From the NCBI RefSeq assembly GCF_005049045.1, contig NZ_SUPK01000007.1, forward strand, positions 62,001-126,000: a stretch of 64,000 nt of DNA. Reading direction: 5' to 3'. The position numbers were made by a program, and so were the translations under genes. The DNA is from Cohnella pontilimi. GTDB lineage: Bacteria > Bacillota > Bacilli > Paenibacillales > Paenibacillaceae. Below are positions 51,340 through 60,756 of the stretch, one piece after another. Numbering within the stretch: the stretch's first letter is position 1; every line of letters begins with the position of its first letter. Below the pieces are notes generated by a model. It had not been told where the DNA came from. It made no database searches and worked only from the letters and a program-made list of their open reading frames with translations.

Positions 51340-52382
51340 AGGAAGGGGTTACCGCGGTGCAGCGAGAGAGAGCGATCGATTTTTTTAAGGGCTTGCTGGT
51401 CCTCGGAATGATCTATTGCCATACGCTTCAATTTTTTAGCGACCAACAGATTTATCCGATCGGCCAAAGGTGGATCGATTTCATCAATTTGATCACCTTT
51501 TCCGGATTCGTGTTCAGCTTCGGCTACGTGTCCCAATTGGCCTATTACGCCAAGCCTTTGCGGAAAGCCGCTCCCCGGATGGCGATGGCGGCGGTCAAGA
51601 CGCTGCTGGCCTTTTATATTTCCGGTACGGCTTTCCGCCTGTTCATAGACGGCAGGGTGCTGCAGTGGAGCAACGTCCGGCCCATCCTCCTGCTGGACGA
51701 CATGCCCGGCTGGTCGGAGTTTCTGGCGTCCTTCACTTATTTGATCATCTTAGGATTGATTCTTTTCTTCCCTTTAAAATGGCTGGCTGAGCGAAAATGG
51801 GCAGGTTTCGCGGTCGCGGGACTGCTCCTGCTGACGACATTCTTTCCCTATAATACCGTTCATACGACGCAGCTCGGGCCGTTAATCGGCACGAGGGATT
51901 TCGCTTCGTTCCCGGTATTGCAGTATTTTCCTTATTATTTGATCGGTATGCTGTTCGCCCGGCACCGCATCGTGTGGGATTGGCGGGTATTGGCCGGTGC
52001 GGCGGCTGCCACGGGAGCTTTTTTGTGGAAGTGGCTGTCTGCGGAGGGCGGAGGAGCTCCGGAAAGATTTCCGCCGTCGATCTGGTGGATCATCGGACCG
52101 GCGTTGGCGCTGTATGCGTATTACCTGCTGTCCCGATTGATGGAGAGGTATCAGGCGCCGTTCGTGCCGATTGAGGCGATGGGCCGGAACGTACTTTGGT
52201 TCCTGGTCATGACCAACGTGATTATATTCGCGCTGAAGAATAGCCAGCAAAACTATTTGGCCGACACAACGAAAAGTTTCGGGATGGCAGTCGTATTCAT
52301 GACCGTCGCCGGCTTTGCCGTTTGGATCATCACGAAACCGCAAAGGAGCAAAAAACATGACACAGCAAACATCGCGCAGTGA
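51336..52382 (+). CDS. Integral membrane acyltransferase-like protein
   Basis: A 348-residue protein with about ten hydrophobic segments. It begins MKEGVTAVQRERAIDFFKGLLVLGMIYCHTLQFF, matching the opening motif of acyltransferase-3 / DUF1624-type membrane acyltransferases (R-x-x-D-x-x-K-G...H). The remainder (TFSGFVFSFGYVSQLAYY, FPYYLIGMLFARHRIVWDW, EAMGRNVLWFLVMTNVIIF) is typical. These proteins transfer acyl groups, often acetyl, to sugars or cell-wall polymers. It overlaps both neighbours by a few bases, so it belongs to the carbohydrate operon. Why a membrane acyltransferase sits in a sugar-use operon is not evident. Confidence 0.75.
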   Translation: MKEGVTAVQRERAIDFFKGLLVLGMIYCHTLQFFSDQQIYPIGQRWIDFINLITFSGFVFSFGYVSQLAYYAKPLRKAAPRMAMAAVKTLLAFYISGTAFRLFIDGRVLQWSNVRPILLLDDMPGWSEFLASFTYLIILGLILFFPLKWLAERKWAGFAVAGLLLLTTFFPYNTVHTTQLGPLIGTRDFASFPVLQYFPYYLIGMLFARHRIVWDWRVLAGAAAATGAFLWKWLSAEGGGAPERFPPSIWWIIGPALALYAYYLLSRLMERYQAPFVPIEAMGRNVLWFLVMTNVIIFALKNSQQNYLADTTKSFGMAVVFMTVAGFAVWIITKPQRSKKHDTANIAQ

Positions 52383-54117
52383 ATATCCGCGTCCCCAGTT
52401 TGTAAGAGAGAATTGGATGAATTTGAACGGGGAATGGGAATTCGATTTTGACGACGACAACCTGGGGGAATCGGCGGCATGGTACACCGATCACGCGTTC
52501 ACCCGGAAGATCCAGGTCCCGTTTTGCTATGAGAGCAAGCTGAGCGGGATCGGGGAACCCGGATTTCATGACGTCGTCTGGTACCGCAAAACGTTGTCCA
52601 TTCCCGGCGAATATCGGGGCAAACGGCTGCTCCTTCATTTCGGAGCGGTTGACTATGAAGCCAAAGTATGGGTGAACGGACGACTGGTGGCCGCTCACGA
52701 AGGCGGACACACTCCGTTCCTCGCAGACATTACAGATGCGGTTATCGTTGGCGGTGATAATTCCATCGTCGTCAAAGCGGCGGATTACAGCCGCGACGTC
52801 ACCTTGCCACGCGGCAAACAGTATTGGAAAGAGCAATCCGCCGGCATTTTCTATACGAGAACGACCGGGATTTGGCAGAGCGTCTGGCTGGAACCGGTAG
52901 AGCCGGCGCACATTCGGCGCATTCGGCTCACTCCGGATATCGACCGCAACGATATCGATTTGGAGGTTTTCACGGCAGGCTTCAAACCCAATCAAAGCAT
53001 GATGGTGCGGGCAAAGATTACGTTTCAAGGCGAATTCATCTCGGAGGACACGTTCTCGATCGGTCAGGAATCCGTCAGCCGGACGATTCGACTGGAGGAT
53101 TTCAACGATCACGGATTGGGACGCTGGTGGACGCCGGAAAAGCCGCATCTCTATGATTTGGAACTTTCGCTTCTTGTGGACGGCGTCGTGACGGATACGG
53201 TCAAGTCTTATTTCGGCATGAGAAAGGTTTCGATCGAGGACGGGGTATTGCTGCTCAACAATCGGCCGTACACCATGAGAATGGTGCTGGACCAAGGCTA
53301 TTTTCCCGATGGCTTGCTTACCGCGCCGAGTGACGACGATTTGCGCCGGGATATCGAGCTCACCAAGGAAATGGGCTTTAACGGAGCTCGCAAGCATCAG
53401 AAGGTCGAAGACCCCCGGTATCTGTACTGGGCAGACCGGCTCGGCCTGCTGGTGTGGGGGGAGATGGCGAATGCCTATCAATTCTCGGAAACCTACGTCG
53501 GCAGGTTTACAAGAGAATGGCTGCAGACGGTCGAACGGGATTACAACCATCCGTGCATCGTTGCGTGGGTGCCGATCAACGAGAGTTGGGGCGTCCCGAA
53601 CATCTTGGTGGACAAGAGGCAGCAGCAGCATGCACTCTCGATGTATCATCTGACCAAATCGCTCGATCCGATGCGGCTGGTCATTTCGAATGACGGGTGG
53701 GAATTGGTGAAGACCGACCTCATTTCGATCCACGATTACGAATGGCGGCGCGAGGTGCTGAACGAACGCTATTCGGATAAGGAAAAGGCTTTGACCGCGC
53801 GTCCGGCCAACCGGTGGCTGCTCGTTCCCGGCTTCGAATATGAAGGTCAGCCGATTCTGCTGACCGAGTTCGGAGGTATTTCGTTCCGTAAGAGCGATTG
53901 GGAAGGCTGGGGTTATTCCGGAGCGGCGGACGAGGGGGATTTCATGCGTCGGCTGACGGATATTATGGAACCCGTGCACAAGTCCCCGGTGCTGCAAGGA
54001 TTTTGTTATACGCAGCTTACCGACGTGGAACAGGAGATTAACGGGCTGCTGACGTATGACCGGAAGCCGAAGCTTCCGCTCGAAACGATCCGGAAAATCG
54101 TAACGGGGATCGGATAA
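52357..54117 (+). CDS. Glycoside hydrolase family 2, cytoplasmic
   Basis: A 586-residue GH2 enzyme without signal peptide. The sugar-binding domain is at residues 1-180 (PRPQFVRENWMNLNGEWEF, VWVNGRLVAAHEGGHTPF). An immunoglobulin-like domain follows to about 290, then the TIM barrel. The acid/base is Glu409 in VPINESWG and the nucleophile Glu504 in ILLTEFGGIS. GH2 enzymes are beta-galactosidases, beta-mannosidases, beta-glucuronidases and others; this short form cannot be assigned to a substrate. ATG 52357 follows AAAGGAG and lies inside the end of the acyltransferase gene (26-bp overlap). A paralogue is 5 kb downstream. Confidence 0.9.
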   Translation: MTQQTSRSEYPRPQFVRENWMNLNGEWEFDFDDDNLGESAAWYTDHAFTRKIQVPFCYESKLSGIGEPGFHDVVWYRKTLSIPGEYRGKRLLLHFGAVDYEAKVWVNGRLVAAHEGGHTPFLADITDAVIVGGDNSIVVKAADYSRDVTLPRGKQYWKEQSAGIFYTRTTGIWQSVWLEPVEPAHIRRIRLTPDIDRNDIDLEVFTAGFKPNQSMMVRAKITFQGEFISEDTFSIGQESVSRTIRLEDFNDHGLGRWWTPEKPHLYDLELSLLVDGVVTDTVKSYFGMRKVSIEDGVLLLNNRPYTMRMVLDQGYFPDGLLTAPSDDDLRRDIELTKEMGFNGARKHQKVEDPRYLYWADRLGLLVWGEMANAYQFSETYVGRFTREWLQTVERDYNHPCIVAWVPINESWGVPNILVDKRQQQHALSMYHLTKSLDPMRLVISNDGWELVKTDLISIHDYEWRREVLNERYSDKEKALTARPANRWLLVPGFEYEGQPILLTEFGGISFRKSDWEGWGYSGAADEGDFMRRLTDIMEPVHKSPVLQGFCYTQLTDVEQEINGLLTYDRKPKLPLETIRKIVTGIG

Positions 54118-56489
54118 TGATTCGAAAAGGTTGGATGTGCCTTGCTGTCCTCTTAGTTGCTGCGGCGGGGTGCACGGAATCCGCGGAACATAAACCGCCG
54201 GAACCGCCGAAACGCACTTATTCCAATCCGATCAGCCTGCCGGACGAGTGGGGCGAATACGGTCTCGGGGATCCGTTCATTTTCAAATTTAACGGCTATT
54301 ATTATCTCTACGTGAGCACAAGAGACACCGACGCGGGTGTGAAAGTGTGGAAGTCTTCCGACCTGACAGACTGGAAATACGAGGGGATGTGCACGGAAGA
54401 TCCGATTACGAAGGCCGCTTACGCACCCGAAGTCCGGTATTGGAACGGCAAGTTTTATATGTATACTTCGCCAGCTGGGCAAGGCCACTATGTGCTTGAG
54501 AGTGTCAGCCCGACCGGACCGTTCCGTGTCGTCACGGACAACTTCGGCCGGACGATCGACGGAACGACCTTCGTGGATGATGACGGGCAATGGTATTTTT
54601 ACTACGCCGGTCCTCAAGGCATCCAAGCGGCAAAAATGGACGACCCGGTCACGGTGACGGGAGAAGGCGTACCCACCGGCGCCTACATGGGAGGCTGGAC
54701 CGAAGGACCGACGGTTTTCAAGCGAAACGGCAAGTATTACATGACGTATACCGGAAATCACGTATTCAGCACGGGGTACCGGGTGGACGCCGCTGTGAGC
54801 GATTCGCCGCTGCAAGGGTTCAAAGGCATGGAGGACAATCCCGTGCTGATCCGCAGTGAAGGGGACACGGTCGGGCTGGGCCACAATTCCGTCGTAACCG
54901 GACCGGATTTGGATACCCAGTACATCGTCTATCACAACCTGGAAGGGCCTGGAGTGGTGGGGCCGCTTCGGCATATGAACCTAGACCGGATTGCGTGGAT
55001 CGGCGACCGGCTGACGGTGTGGGGACCGACATCGTTCCCGCAGCCGGCTCCGGCTCTGCCGTCATTCTACGATCATTTTGAGAGAGATGATATCGGCAAA
55101 GCGTGGAAGCCGGCCGGTGAAGGAAGTTGGTCCGTCAGCACGAAGCAAGGGCTGCTTGCGGATTCGGCCGGAAAGGGACTTTCCTTTCTTCTCTCGGATC
55201 AGAAGACGGAGGACGACTTCACGGCGGAGTTCCACTGGCAAATCGTTGACGGCAATGCGAAGTCCGGCGCCGGTGCGGTTTTCTCTTACAAGGACGAAAA
55301 GAACTACGGCACCGTCTTGTTCGATCCGAATTCACGGGAGATGACGGCGGAAATCCGGCGTAACGGAGTAGTTGCGGCTTCCGGGAAAGCGCGAATGCCG
55401 GACGGATATGACTTTGGTCAGCTGCATCTTCTGAGGGTTGAAAAGTCGGGAGCGTCGATCCGTCTGTACGCCGACGAAATGAACAAACTCAACCTCGACT
55501 TGAAGGAGCCGATAGGCGGAGGTCGTGTCGGTTATGTTGCCGACAACGCGCAAGCACGGTTCGGATTTACCGCATTCAGCGGGTTTGTGGGCGGCAGCAG
55601 CTCCGAGTCAGCCTATCACCCGCTGCCTGGATTGATTGAAATGAAGCCCGGCACAGAGATGAAAAAAGGCGACTCGGTCCGATATCTTGTGAACGTTGCG
55701 AAGGACGGAGATTACAGCCTGCATTTTCGTATCGTTCCAGGTCCAAAGGGCGTAAAATTCCGGATCACAGACGCCGGTAAGCCGCTGGCTTCCTTTGAAA
55801 AGCCGGCAGGTAAGGCAGGGCAATGGGAATACGCGTCGATTTCCGATGTCAAGCTGAAGGCGGGTTTTCAAGCTTGGACGTTGGAAATAGAAGACGGGTC
55901 TATGCAAACCGCTTCGTTGGAAATGCACGATTACAAGGGCGTTACAACCCAAGAGGATGATTTTGAAGACAAGAACTCTTTCGGCTGGACCCGGTACGAA
56001 GGCATGTGGTCGGTGAAACAAGGGCAGCTGCGCGCCGCCTCTCTGCAGCCGGCCAAAATCTTATTCGGGGAATTCGGCTGGACAGATTACACGTTCGAAG
56101 CGGACCTTACCGCCCCCGAAGAGAACGGGCAAACCGGGATGCTGGTGCGGGTAACAGAGCCGTCGAACGGTTTTGAGCTAAACCAGAACCGGGCCGATTT
56201 CCTGAGAGGCTATTACATTTACCTTGATTCGGAAGGTGTTCACCTGGCAAAGCACAATTACGATACGAACCTTCTCGCGGATGCGGCGTATGAATCTCCA
56301 GCTCCCGGAGAAATCGTTCATCTCAAGGTGCGAGTCTCCGGCAATCGACTGCAGGTATTCGCGGGGAATTCGGCAGCTCCGATTTTGGACTACACTGACC
56401 TCAGCGACCAACCGTTCCTACACGGTAAAGTCGGTTTCAGATCGGTGGACAGCGCCTCACGATACGATAACGTGAAGGTGTATCCGTAG
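54117..56489 (+). CDS. Lipoprotein glycoside hydrolase family 43 with appended beta-sandwich domains
   Basis: A 790-residue surface enzyme with lipobox LLVAAAGC near residue 19. The five-bladed GH43 domain (about 35-310) shows the catalytic base Asp52 in GLGDPFIF, AYAPEVRYWNGKFYMY, and the acid Glu196 in GGWTEGPTVF. It is followed by a concanavalin-like domain (about 318-490, YDHFERDD...FLLSDQKTEDDFTAEFHW), a smaller beta domain (about 500-600), and a second concanavalin-like domain to the end (EDDFEDKNSFGWTRYEGMWSV...). GH43 enzymes are arabinofuranosidases, xylosidases or arabinanases. The start overlaps the GH2 stop (TAATG). It probably trims arabinose- or galactose-containing polymers at the cell surface. 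Confidence 0.88.
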   Translation: MIRKGWMCLAVLLVAAAGCTESAEHKPPEPPKRTYSNPISLPDEWGEYGLGDPFIFKFNGYYYLYVSTRDTDAGVKVWKSSDLTDWKYEGMCTEDPITKAAYAPEVRYWNGKFYMYTSPAGQGHYVLESVSPTGPFRVVTDNFGRTIDGTTFVDDDGQWYFYYAGPQGIQAAKMDDPVTVTGEGVPTGAYMGGWTEGPTVFKRNGKYYMTYTGNHVFSTGYRVDAAVSDSPLQGFKGMEDNPVLIRSEGDTVGLGHNSVVTGPDLDTQYIVYHNLEGPGVVGPLRHMNLDRIAWIGDRLTVWGPTSFPQPAPALPSFYDHFERDDIGKAWKPAGEGSWSVSTKQGLLADSAGKGLSFLLSDQKTEDDFTAEFHWQIVDGNAKSGAGAVFSYKDEKNYGTVLFDPNSREMTAEIRRNGVVAASGKARMPDGYDFGQLHLLRVEKSGASIRLYADEMNKLNLDLKEPIGGGRVGYVADNAQARFGFTAFSGFVGGSSSESAYHPLPGLIEMKPGTEMKKGDSVRYLVNVAKDGDYSLHFRIVPGPKGVKFRITDAGKPLASFEKPAGKAGQWEYASISDVKLKAGFQAWTLEIEDGSMQTASLEMHDYKGVTTQEDDFEDKNSFGWTRYEGMWSVKQGQLRAASLQPAKILFGEFGWTDYTFEADLTAPEENGQTGMLVRVTEPSNGFELNQNRADFLRGYYIYLDSEGVHLAKHNYDTNLLADAAYESPAPGEIVHLKVRVSGNRLQVFAGNSAAPILDYTDLSDQPFLHGKVGFRSVDSASRYDNVKVYP

Positions 56490-56508
56490 GGAAAGGGGCA
56501 AAGCCTTT

Positions 56509-57942
56509 TTGCGAAAATGGCGGATGATCGGCGGAGCGGTGGTTGCGGCGGCTGCTGTGGCTGTCTTCGCGTTTGTGAGATTCGGAAACGGAGGTTCTCC
56601 GGATATGAAGGCAGACCATTTCTATAACCCGGTGGTCGAGAACGGGGCGGATCCTTGGGTCATCCAGCAAGACGGCTTTTATTACTACACGCATACGGTC
56701 GGAAACGCGATTCAAATCTGGAAGTCCCGCTCACTCTCCGAGATATCTTCAGGGGAGACAGCCACCGTTTGGACGCCGCCGGATGGAAGTCCCAACTCGT
56801 TCGACATTTGGGCGCCGGAAATCCACTGGATCAACGGAAAATGGTATATCTACTACGCGGCGGACAACGGACAGAACGAGACGCACCGGATGTTCGTGCT
56901 CGAGTCGGTGACGGACGATGCGCTCGGTGAGTACAAAGATCTCGGCCAGATCACCGACCCGTCGAACAAATGGGCGATCGACGGCACCGTACTGCAGAAG
57001 CCGGACGGCTCCCTGTACTTCATTTGGTCGGGTTGGGAAGGCGACACCAACGTCAGCCAGCATTTGTATATAGCGCCGATGAGCAGTCCGTCTAAAATCA
57101 GCGGCGACAGGGTGGAGATTTCGCGGCCCGAGCACGACTGGGAGCTGATCGGCCAGCCCACGATCAACGAAGGGCCGCAAGTGCTCATGTCTGATAAGAA
57201 AATCAACATCATCTACTCAGCCAGCGGCAGTTGGACGGACGATTATACGTTGGGCATGTTGTCTGCGGATCCGGACGCGAATGTGCTTGATGCGGCTTCG
57301 TGGAAGAAACATCCGCTGCCGGTTTTCGCAAAGACGGACGACGTATTCGGACCCGGTCACTGTTCTTTCGTAAAGTCTCCTGACGGTAAAGAAGACTGGA
57401 TTGTCTATCACGCCGCCAAAACATCCGGGAGCGGCTGGGACCGGAATGTACGGATGCAGCCTTTCAAGTGGAACGATGACGGAACGCCGGATTTCGGCTC
57501 CCCGTTGTCGACGAAAACCGCCGTTCCGCTGCCAAGCGGCGAAGACGGACGAAAGCGGCTGGAAGCGGAAAATGCGGTTTATGGCGGAATGAAAGTATCC
57601 GACATGGCCGAAGCCTCCGGAGGCAAAGCAGTGGGAGGCTGGACGGGCGGAGACAGTTACGTGGAGTTTCAGATTGAGGCAGAGAAAAAGGGGCTCTATG
57701 TGCTGGCTCTTCGCTATTTGAACGAAGGCGCAGTCGAGCAGAATCTCAGGGTGACAATCAACGGTAAGCTCAAGATCGATGCCAAGCTGGATAACGGGTT
57801 TAACGGCCAATGGTCGAACGAGTTCATACCGGTTGCTTTGCAGGAAGGCAGTAATACGATCCGGTTCACCGGCGGAGACGAGTGGTTGTCGCTTGACGCC
57901 GTTGACGTTCTTCCGCCGCAAAATATGGAAAAGGACAGGTGA
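56509..57942 (+). CDS. Membrane-anchored glycoside hydrolase family 43 with C-terminal CBM
   Basis: A 477-residue enzyme with an N-terminal hydrophobic anchor (MIGGAVVAAAAVAVFAFVRFG) and no lipobox. The GH43 propeller spans about 37-345: VENGADPWVIQQDGFYYY with the catalytic Asp, NSFDIWAPEIHWINGKWYIYYA, WAIDGTVLQKPDGSLYFIWSG, and the acid Glu in TINEGPQVL. The last 130 residues form a CBM6/CBM35-like domain (RLEAENAVYGGMKVSDMAEASGGKAVGGW). This resembles exo-acting arabinofuranosidases. The start is TTG 56509, about 10 nt after GGGAAAGGGG; no better in-frame ATG exists. Confidence 0.85.
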   Translation: MRKWRMIGGAVVAAAAVAVFAFVRFGNGGSPDMKADHFYNPVVENGADPWVIQQDGFYYYTHTVGNAIQIWKSRSLSEISSGETATVWTPPDGSPNSFDIWAPEIHWINGKWYIYYAADNGQNETHRMFVLESVTDDALGEYKDLGQITDPSNKWAIDGTVLQKPDGSLYFIWSGWEGDTNVSQHLYIAPMSSPSKISGDRVEISRPEHDWELIGQPTINEGPQVLMSDKKINIIYSASGSWTDDYTLGMLSADPDANVLDAASWKKHPLPVFAKTDDVFGPGHCSFVKSPDGKEDWIVYHAAKTSGSGWDRNVRMQPFKWNDDGTPDFGSPLSTKTAVPLPSGEDGRKRLEAENAVYGGMKVSDMAEASGGKAVGGWTGGDSYVEFQIEAEKKGLYVLALRYLNEGAVEQNLRVTINGKLKIDAKLDNGFNGQWSNEFIPVALQEGSNTIRFTGGDEWLSLDAVDVLPPQNMEKDR

Positions 57943-57948
57943 CCCACG

Positions 57949-59727
57949 ATGGCGCTCTCCAGCTACAGAAAAGACTATCCGAGACCCCAGTTCGTTCGGG
58001 AACATTGGCTCAATTTGAACGGGGAGTGGGATTTTCGGTTCGACGACGGGAATGTGGGCGAAGGCGAGCAATGGTATAGAGCTTTCGATGAGGATCGGAA
58101 AATACAGGTTCCTTTTGTATATGAGACGAAAGCGAGCGGCATCGGTGAGACCGTATTCCATCCTTATGTGTGGTACCAGCGCAAATTTTCTGTCCCTTCG
58201 GAACAGCAGGGTAAACGGGTAATCTTGCATTTTCAAGCCGTGGATTATGTGGCCAAAGTGTGGGTGAACGGAAATTACGTGGGGCGGCACGAAGGCGGTT
58301 ATTCCGCATTTTCCTTTGATGTTACGGAACAGCTTGTGGCGGGCGGGGAGAACCTGCTTGTCGTGAAAGCGGAAGACAGCGACGATTGCACGCAGCCGAG
58401 AGGCAAGCAGCGATGGCGAAAAGAAAACTTCGGCTGTTGGTATGTCCAAACGACGGGCATCTGGCAGACTGTGTGGCTGGAGTATGTGAGTCCGCAATAC
58501 TTGGAGTCGGTGAAGATCACCCCCGATTTCGATACGAACTCCGTTAGGTTCGATTACCGTGTCGGCGGAAACTTATCCGGAACACAAGCCGATGGAGGGA
58601 AAGACCTGCTTCGTCTCACCACGAGAATCACGATGGATGGCAAGCTCATCAAGGAGACCGGCATTTTGGCGGATCGCTCGGCCCTGTCGGCGGGCGTGGA
58701 GCTCATCAGTGAAACCCGCGAGTGGAGAGTCGAGACCTGGAGTCCGCGAAACCCGAAGCTGTATGAGGTCGAATTCATTCTGAGCGACGGGGATCAAGTG
58801 GTGGATCGGGTTCAATCGTATTTCGGCTTGCGCAAAGTGTCGATCCAGAAAGGCAAAGTGCTGCTGAACAACATGCCCATCTATCAGCGGCTGATCCTGG
58901 ACCAAGGCTACTGGACGGAGAGCCATCTGACGCCTCCTTCTGAGGAAGCCATCATTGAGGACATCGACAAAATTTTGGCCATGGGCTATAACGGCGTGCG
59001 TAAGCATCAAAAAATCGAAGACGACCGCTTCCTCTATTGGTGCGATGTGAAAGGCGTGCTGGTATGGTCCGAGATGGCAGCGGCGTATGAGTTCAATGAT
59101 CAGGCCGTCGAACGGTTCACACGGGAATGGCTCGATATTGTGCAGCAGTATTATAACCATCCTTGCATCGTTACGTGGGTGCCGTTCAATGAATCTTGGG
59201 GAGTCGCCAACATCTTCACTGACCGGAAACAGCAGCAATTTACGGAAGCCATCTACTATTTGACCAAGTCGATCGACCCGAACCGTCCCGTCGTCTGCAA
59301 CGACGGTTGGGAGCATACGATCTCCGACATCATTACGCTCCACGATTACGAGGAGTCCGGCGCCAAGTTCTTCAGTCGTTACACCCATAAGGACGCGATC
59401 ACGAGCAACGAAATTTCACACATGAACGCGAAATATGCGATGGCGCAAGGCTACGAATACCGCGGCCAGCCGATCATCCTCAGCGAATTCGGAGGCATCG
59501 CCTTCAAGTCGGAGAGCGGGTGGGGGTACGGAAACCAAGTAGACTCGGAGGAAGCGTTCCTCGAGCGGTTCCGCAGCATCACGCAGGCGATTAAAGATAC
59601 CGACTATATTTGCGGCTATTGCTATACCCAGGTAACCGACGTGCAGCAAGAAGTGAACGGGCTGCTCTATGAGGACCGCACGCCGAAGATTGATATGGCC
59701 AAGATCAGGGCTATCAATTTGGCATAG
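57949..59727 (+). CDS. Glycoside hydrolase family 2, second paralogue
   Basis: A 592-residue GH2 enzyme similar throughout to the one at 52357, sharing openings such as YPRPQFVREHWLNLNGEWDF and VDYVAKVWVNGNYVGRHEGGY. The acid/base is Glu415 in VPFNESWGVANIF and the nucleophile Glu513 in IILSEFGGIAF. No signal peptide is present, so it acts on imported oligosaccharides. The two paralogues differ clearly (for example, the spacing after KQRWRKENFGCWYVQTTG versus KQYWKEQSAGIFYTRTTG), suggesting related but distinct linkages. ATG 57949 follows the GH43 stop within 10 nt; GGTGACC provides a weak binding site. Confidence 0.9.
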   Translation: MALSSYRKDYPRPQFVREHWLNLNGEWDFRFDDGNVGEGEQWYRAFDEDRKIQVPFVYETKASGIGETVFHPYVWYQRKFSVPSEQQGKRVILHFQAVDYVAKVWVNGNYVGRHEGGYSAFSFDVTEQLVAGGENLLVVKAEDSDDCTQPRGKQRWRKENFGCWYVQTTGIWQTVWLEYVSPQYLESVKITPDFDTNSVRFDYRVGGNLSGTQADGGKDLLRLTTRITMDGKLIKETGILADRSALSAGVELISETREWRVETWSPRNPKLYEVEFILSDGDQVVDRVQSYFGLRKVSIQKGKVLLNNMPIYQRLILDQGYWTESHLTPPSEEAIIEDIDKILAMGYNGVRKHQKIEDDRFLYWCDVKGVLVWSEMAAAYEFNDQAVERFTREWLDIVQQYYNHPCIVTWVPFNESWGVANIFTDRKQQQFTEAIYYLTKSIDPNRPVVCNDGWEHTISDIITLHDYEESGAKFFSRYTHKDAITSNEISHMNAKYAMAQGYEYRGQPIILSEFGGIAFKSESGWGYGNQVDSEEAFLERFRSITQAIKDTDYICGYCYTQVTDVQQEVNGLLYEDRTPKIDMAKIRAINLA

Positions 59728-59752
59728 GGCGGACAAAGGGGTTCGGCTGGAA

Positions 59753-60694
59753 ATGGAAACGGGCTTTCGAACGATTAAAACGGTGGATGCCAGCGAGATT
59801 CATATCCGTGATCCGTTCATATTCCCGCACGCGGCGGAGCGGAAATATTATTTGTTCGGCACGACGTTCGCGGACGGCGCCGGAGACAAGGACCCGATCT
59901 TCGAAGTATATGTGAGCGAAGATTTGGCGGTTTGGACTGGCCCATACGTTGCCTATCAGCCGCCTCGCGGGTTTTGGGGCGTTCGGCATTATTGGGCACC
60001 TGAAGTTTTCGAGATCGACGGTAAGTTTTATATGTTCGCTTCGTTTAAGGGAGGCATTGGGGAGAACCGTGGAACCGGAATCCTGATCGCGGATCATCCG
60101 GCGGGTCCGTATCGTCCGCATAGCGACGGGCCGGTTACGATTGCCGGCAGCGAATGTCTGGACGGCACTTATTATGAGGACGAGGAAGGGCAGCGCTGGA
60201 TCGTGTTCTGCCACGAATGGACGGAATTGTACGAAGGAAAAATCAAAGCGCTTCGGCTGACGAAGGATCTCAAAGCATCCGTTGGGGAGCCGGTGACGAT
60301 TTTGAATGCGGCCGATAGGCCATGGATTCGGCTGTTCGGAGATCCGCGAATCGAAAAAACGGGGTATTTGACCGATGCCCCGTTCCTGTACAAAGCCCGT
60401 AACGGTGAACTTCTGCTGCTGTGGTCCAGCTACTCGGTGCCGAATTACAGCGAATCCGGTCTCGGCGGCTACACGGTGGCGATTGCGCGTTCGGCTTCCG
60501 GTCGGATCGAAGGGCCATGGACGCACGACGAGAAGCTATTCATGGACCGAAATGCCGGGCATTCGAGCTTGTTCCGAGATTTTGAAGGCCGGCTCTGGAT
60601 CAGCACGCATTATCCGGATACGCCTCACGGTCAGGAAAGGCCGCTGTTTTTACAAGTGGAAGAGAAGGAGAATGGTTTGTTTTTGCCGGAGTAG
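59753..60694 (+). CDS. Glycoside hydrolase family 43, short cytoplasmic form
   Basis: A 313-residue single-domain five-bladed propeller enzyme without signal peptide. The catalytic base Asp is in HIRDPFIFPHAAERKYYLFGTT. Further GH43 elements are RHYWAPEVFEIDGKFYMFAS, CLDGTYYEDEEGQRWIVFCHEW, and DAPFLYKARNGELLLLWSSY. The position of the general acid is less certain than in the other two. ATG 59753 is 12 nt after AAAGGGG. It is the last gene of the carbohydrate locus; no clear terminator follows before the pheS promoter. It probably cleaves arabinose or xylose from imported oligosaccharides. Confidence 0.85.
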   Translation: METGFRTIKTVDASEIHIRDPFIFPHAAERKYYLFGTTFADGAGDKDPIFEVYVSEDLAVWTGPYVAYQPPRGFWGVRHYWAPEVFEIDGKFYMFASFKGGIGENRGTGILIADHPAGPYRPHSDGPVTIAGSECLDGTYYEDEEGQRWIVFCHEWTELYEGKIKALRLTKDLKASVGEPVTILNAADRPWIRLFGDPRIEKTGYLTDAPFLYKARNGELLLLWSSYSVPNYSESGLGGYTVAIARSASGRIEGPWTHDEKLFMDRNAGHSSLFRDFEGRLWISTHYPDTPHGQERPLFLQVEEKENGLFLPE

Positions 60695-60706
60695 ACACCG
60701 TACCGT

Positions 60707-60735
60707 TTGCTATCTGCGTATGATTATCCTATAAT
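60707..60735 (+). promoter_or_regulatory. Promoter of pheST
   Basis: TTGCTA (60707-60712), a 17-bp spacer and a perfect TATAAT (60730-60735), starting a leader of about 500 nt. Confidence 0.65.
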
Positions 60736-60756
60736 GTCTGTAAATCTGGAAATGCG

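Noticed and set aside
52330-53997. 555-codon minus-strand frame opposite the first GH2 gene
   Set aside because: It is a shadow of GH2, whose catalytic motifs are intact on the + strand.
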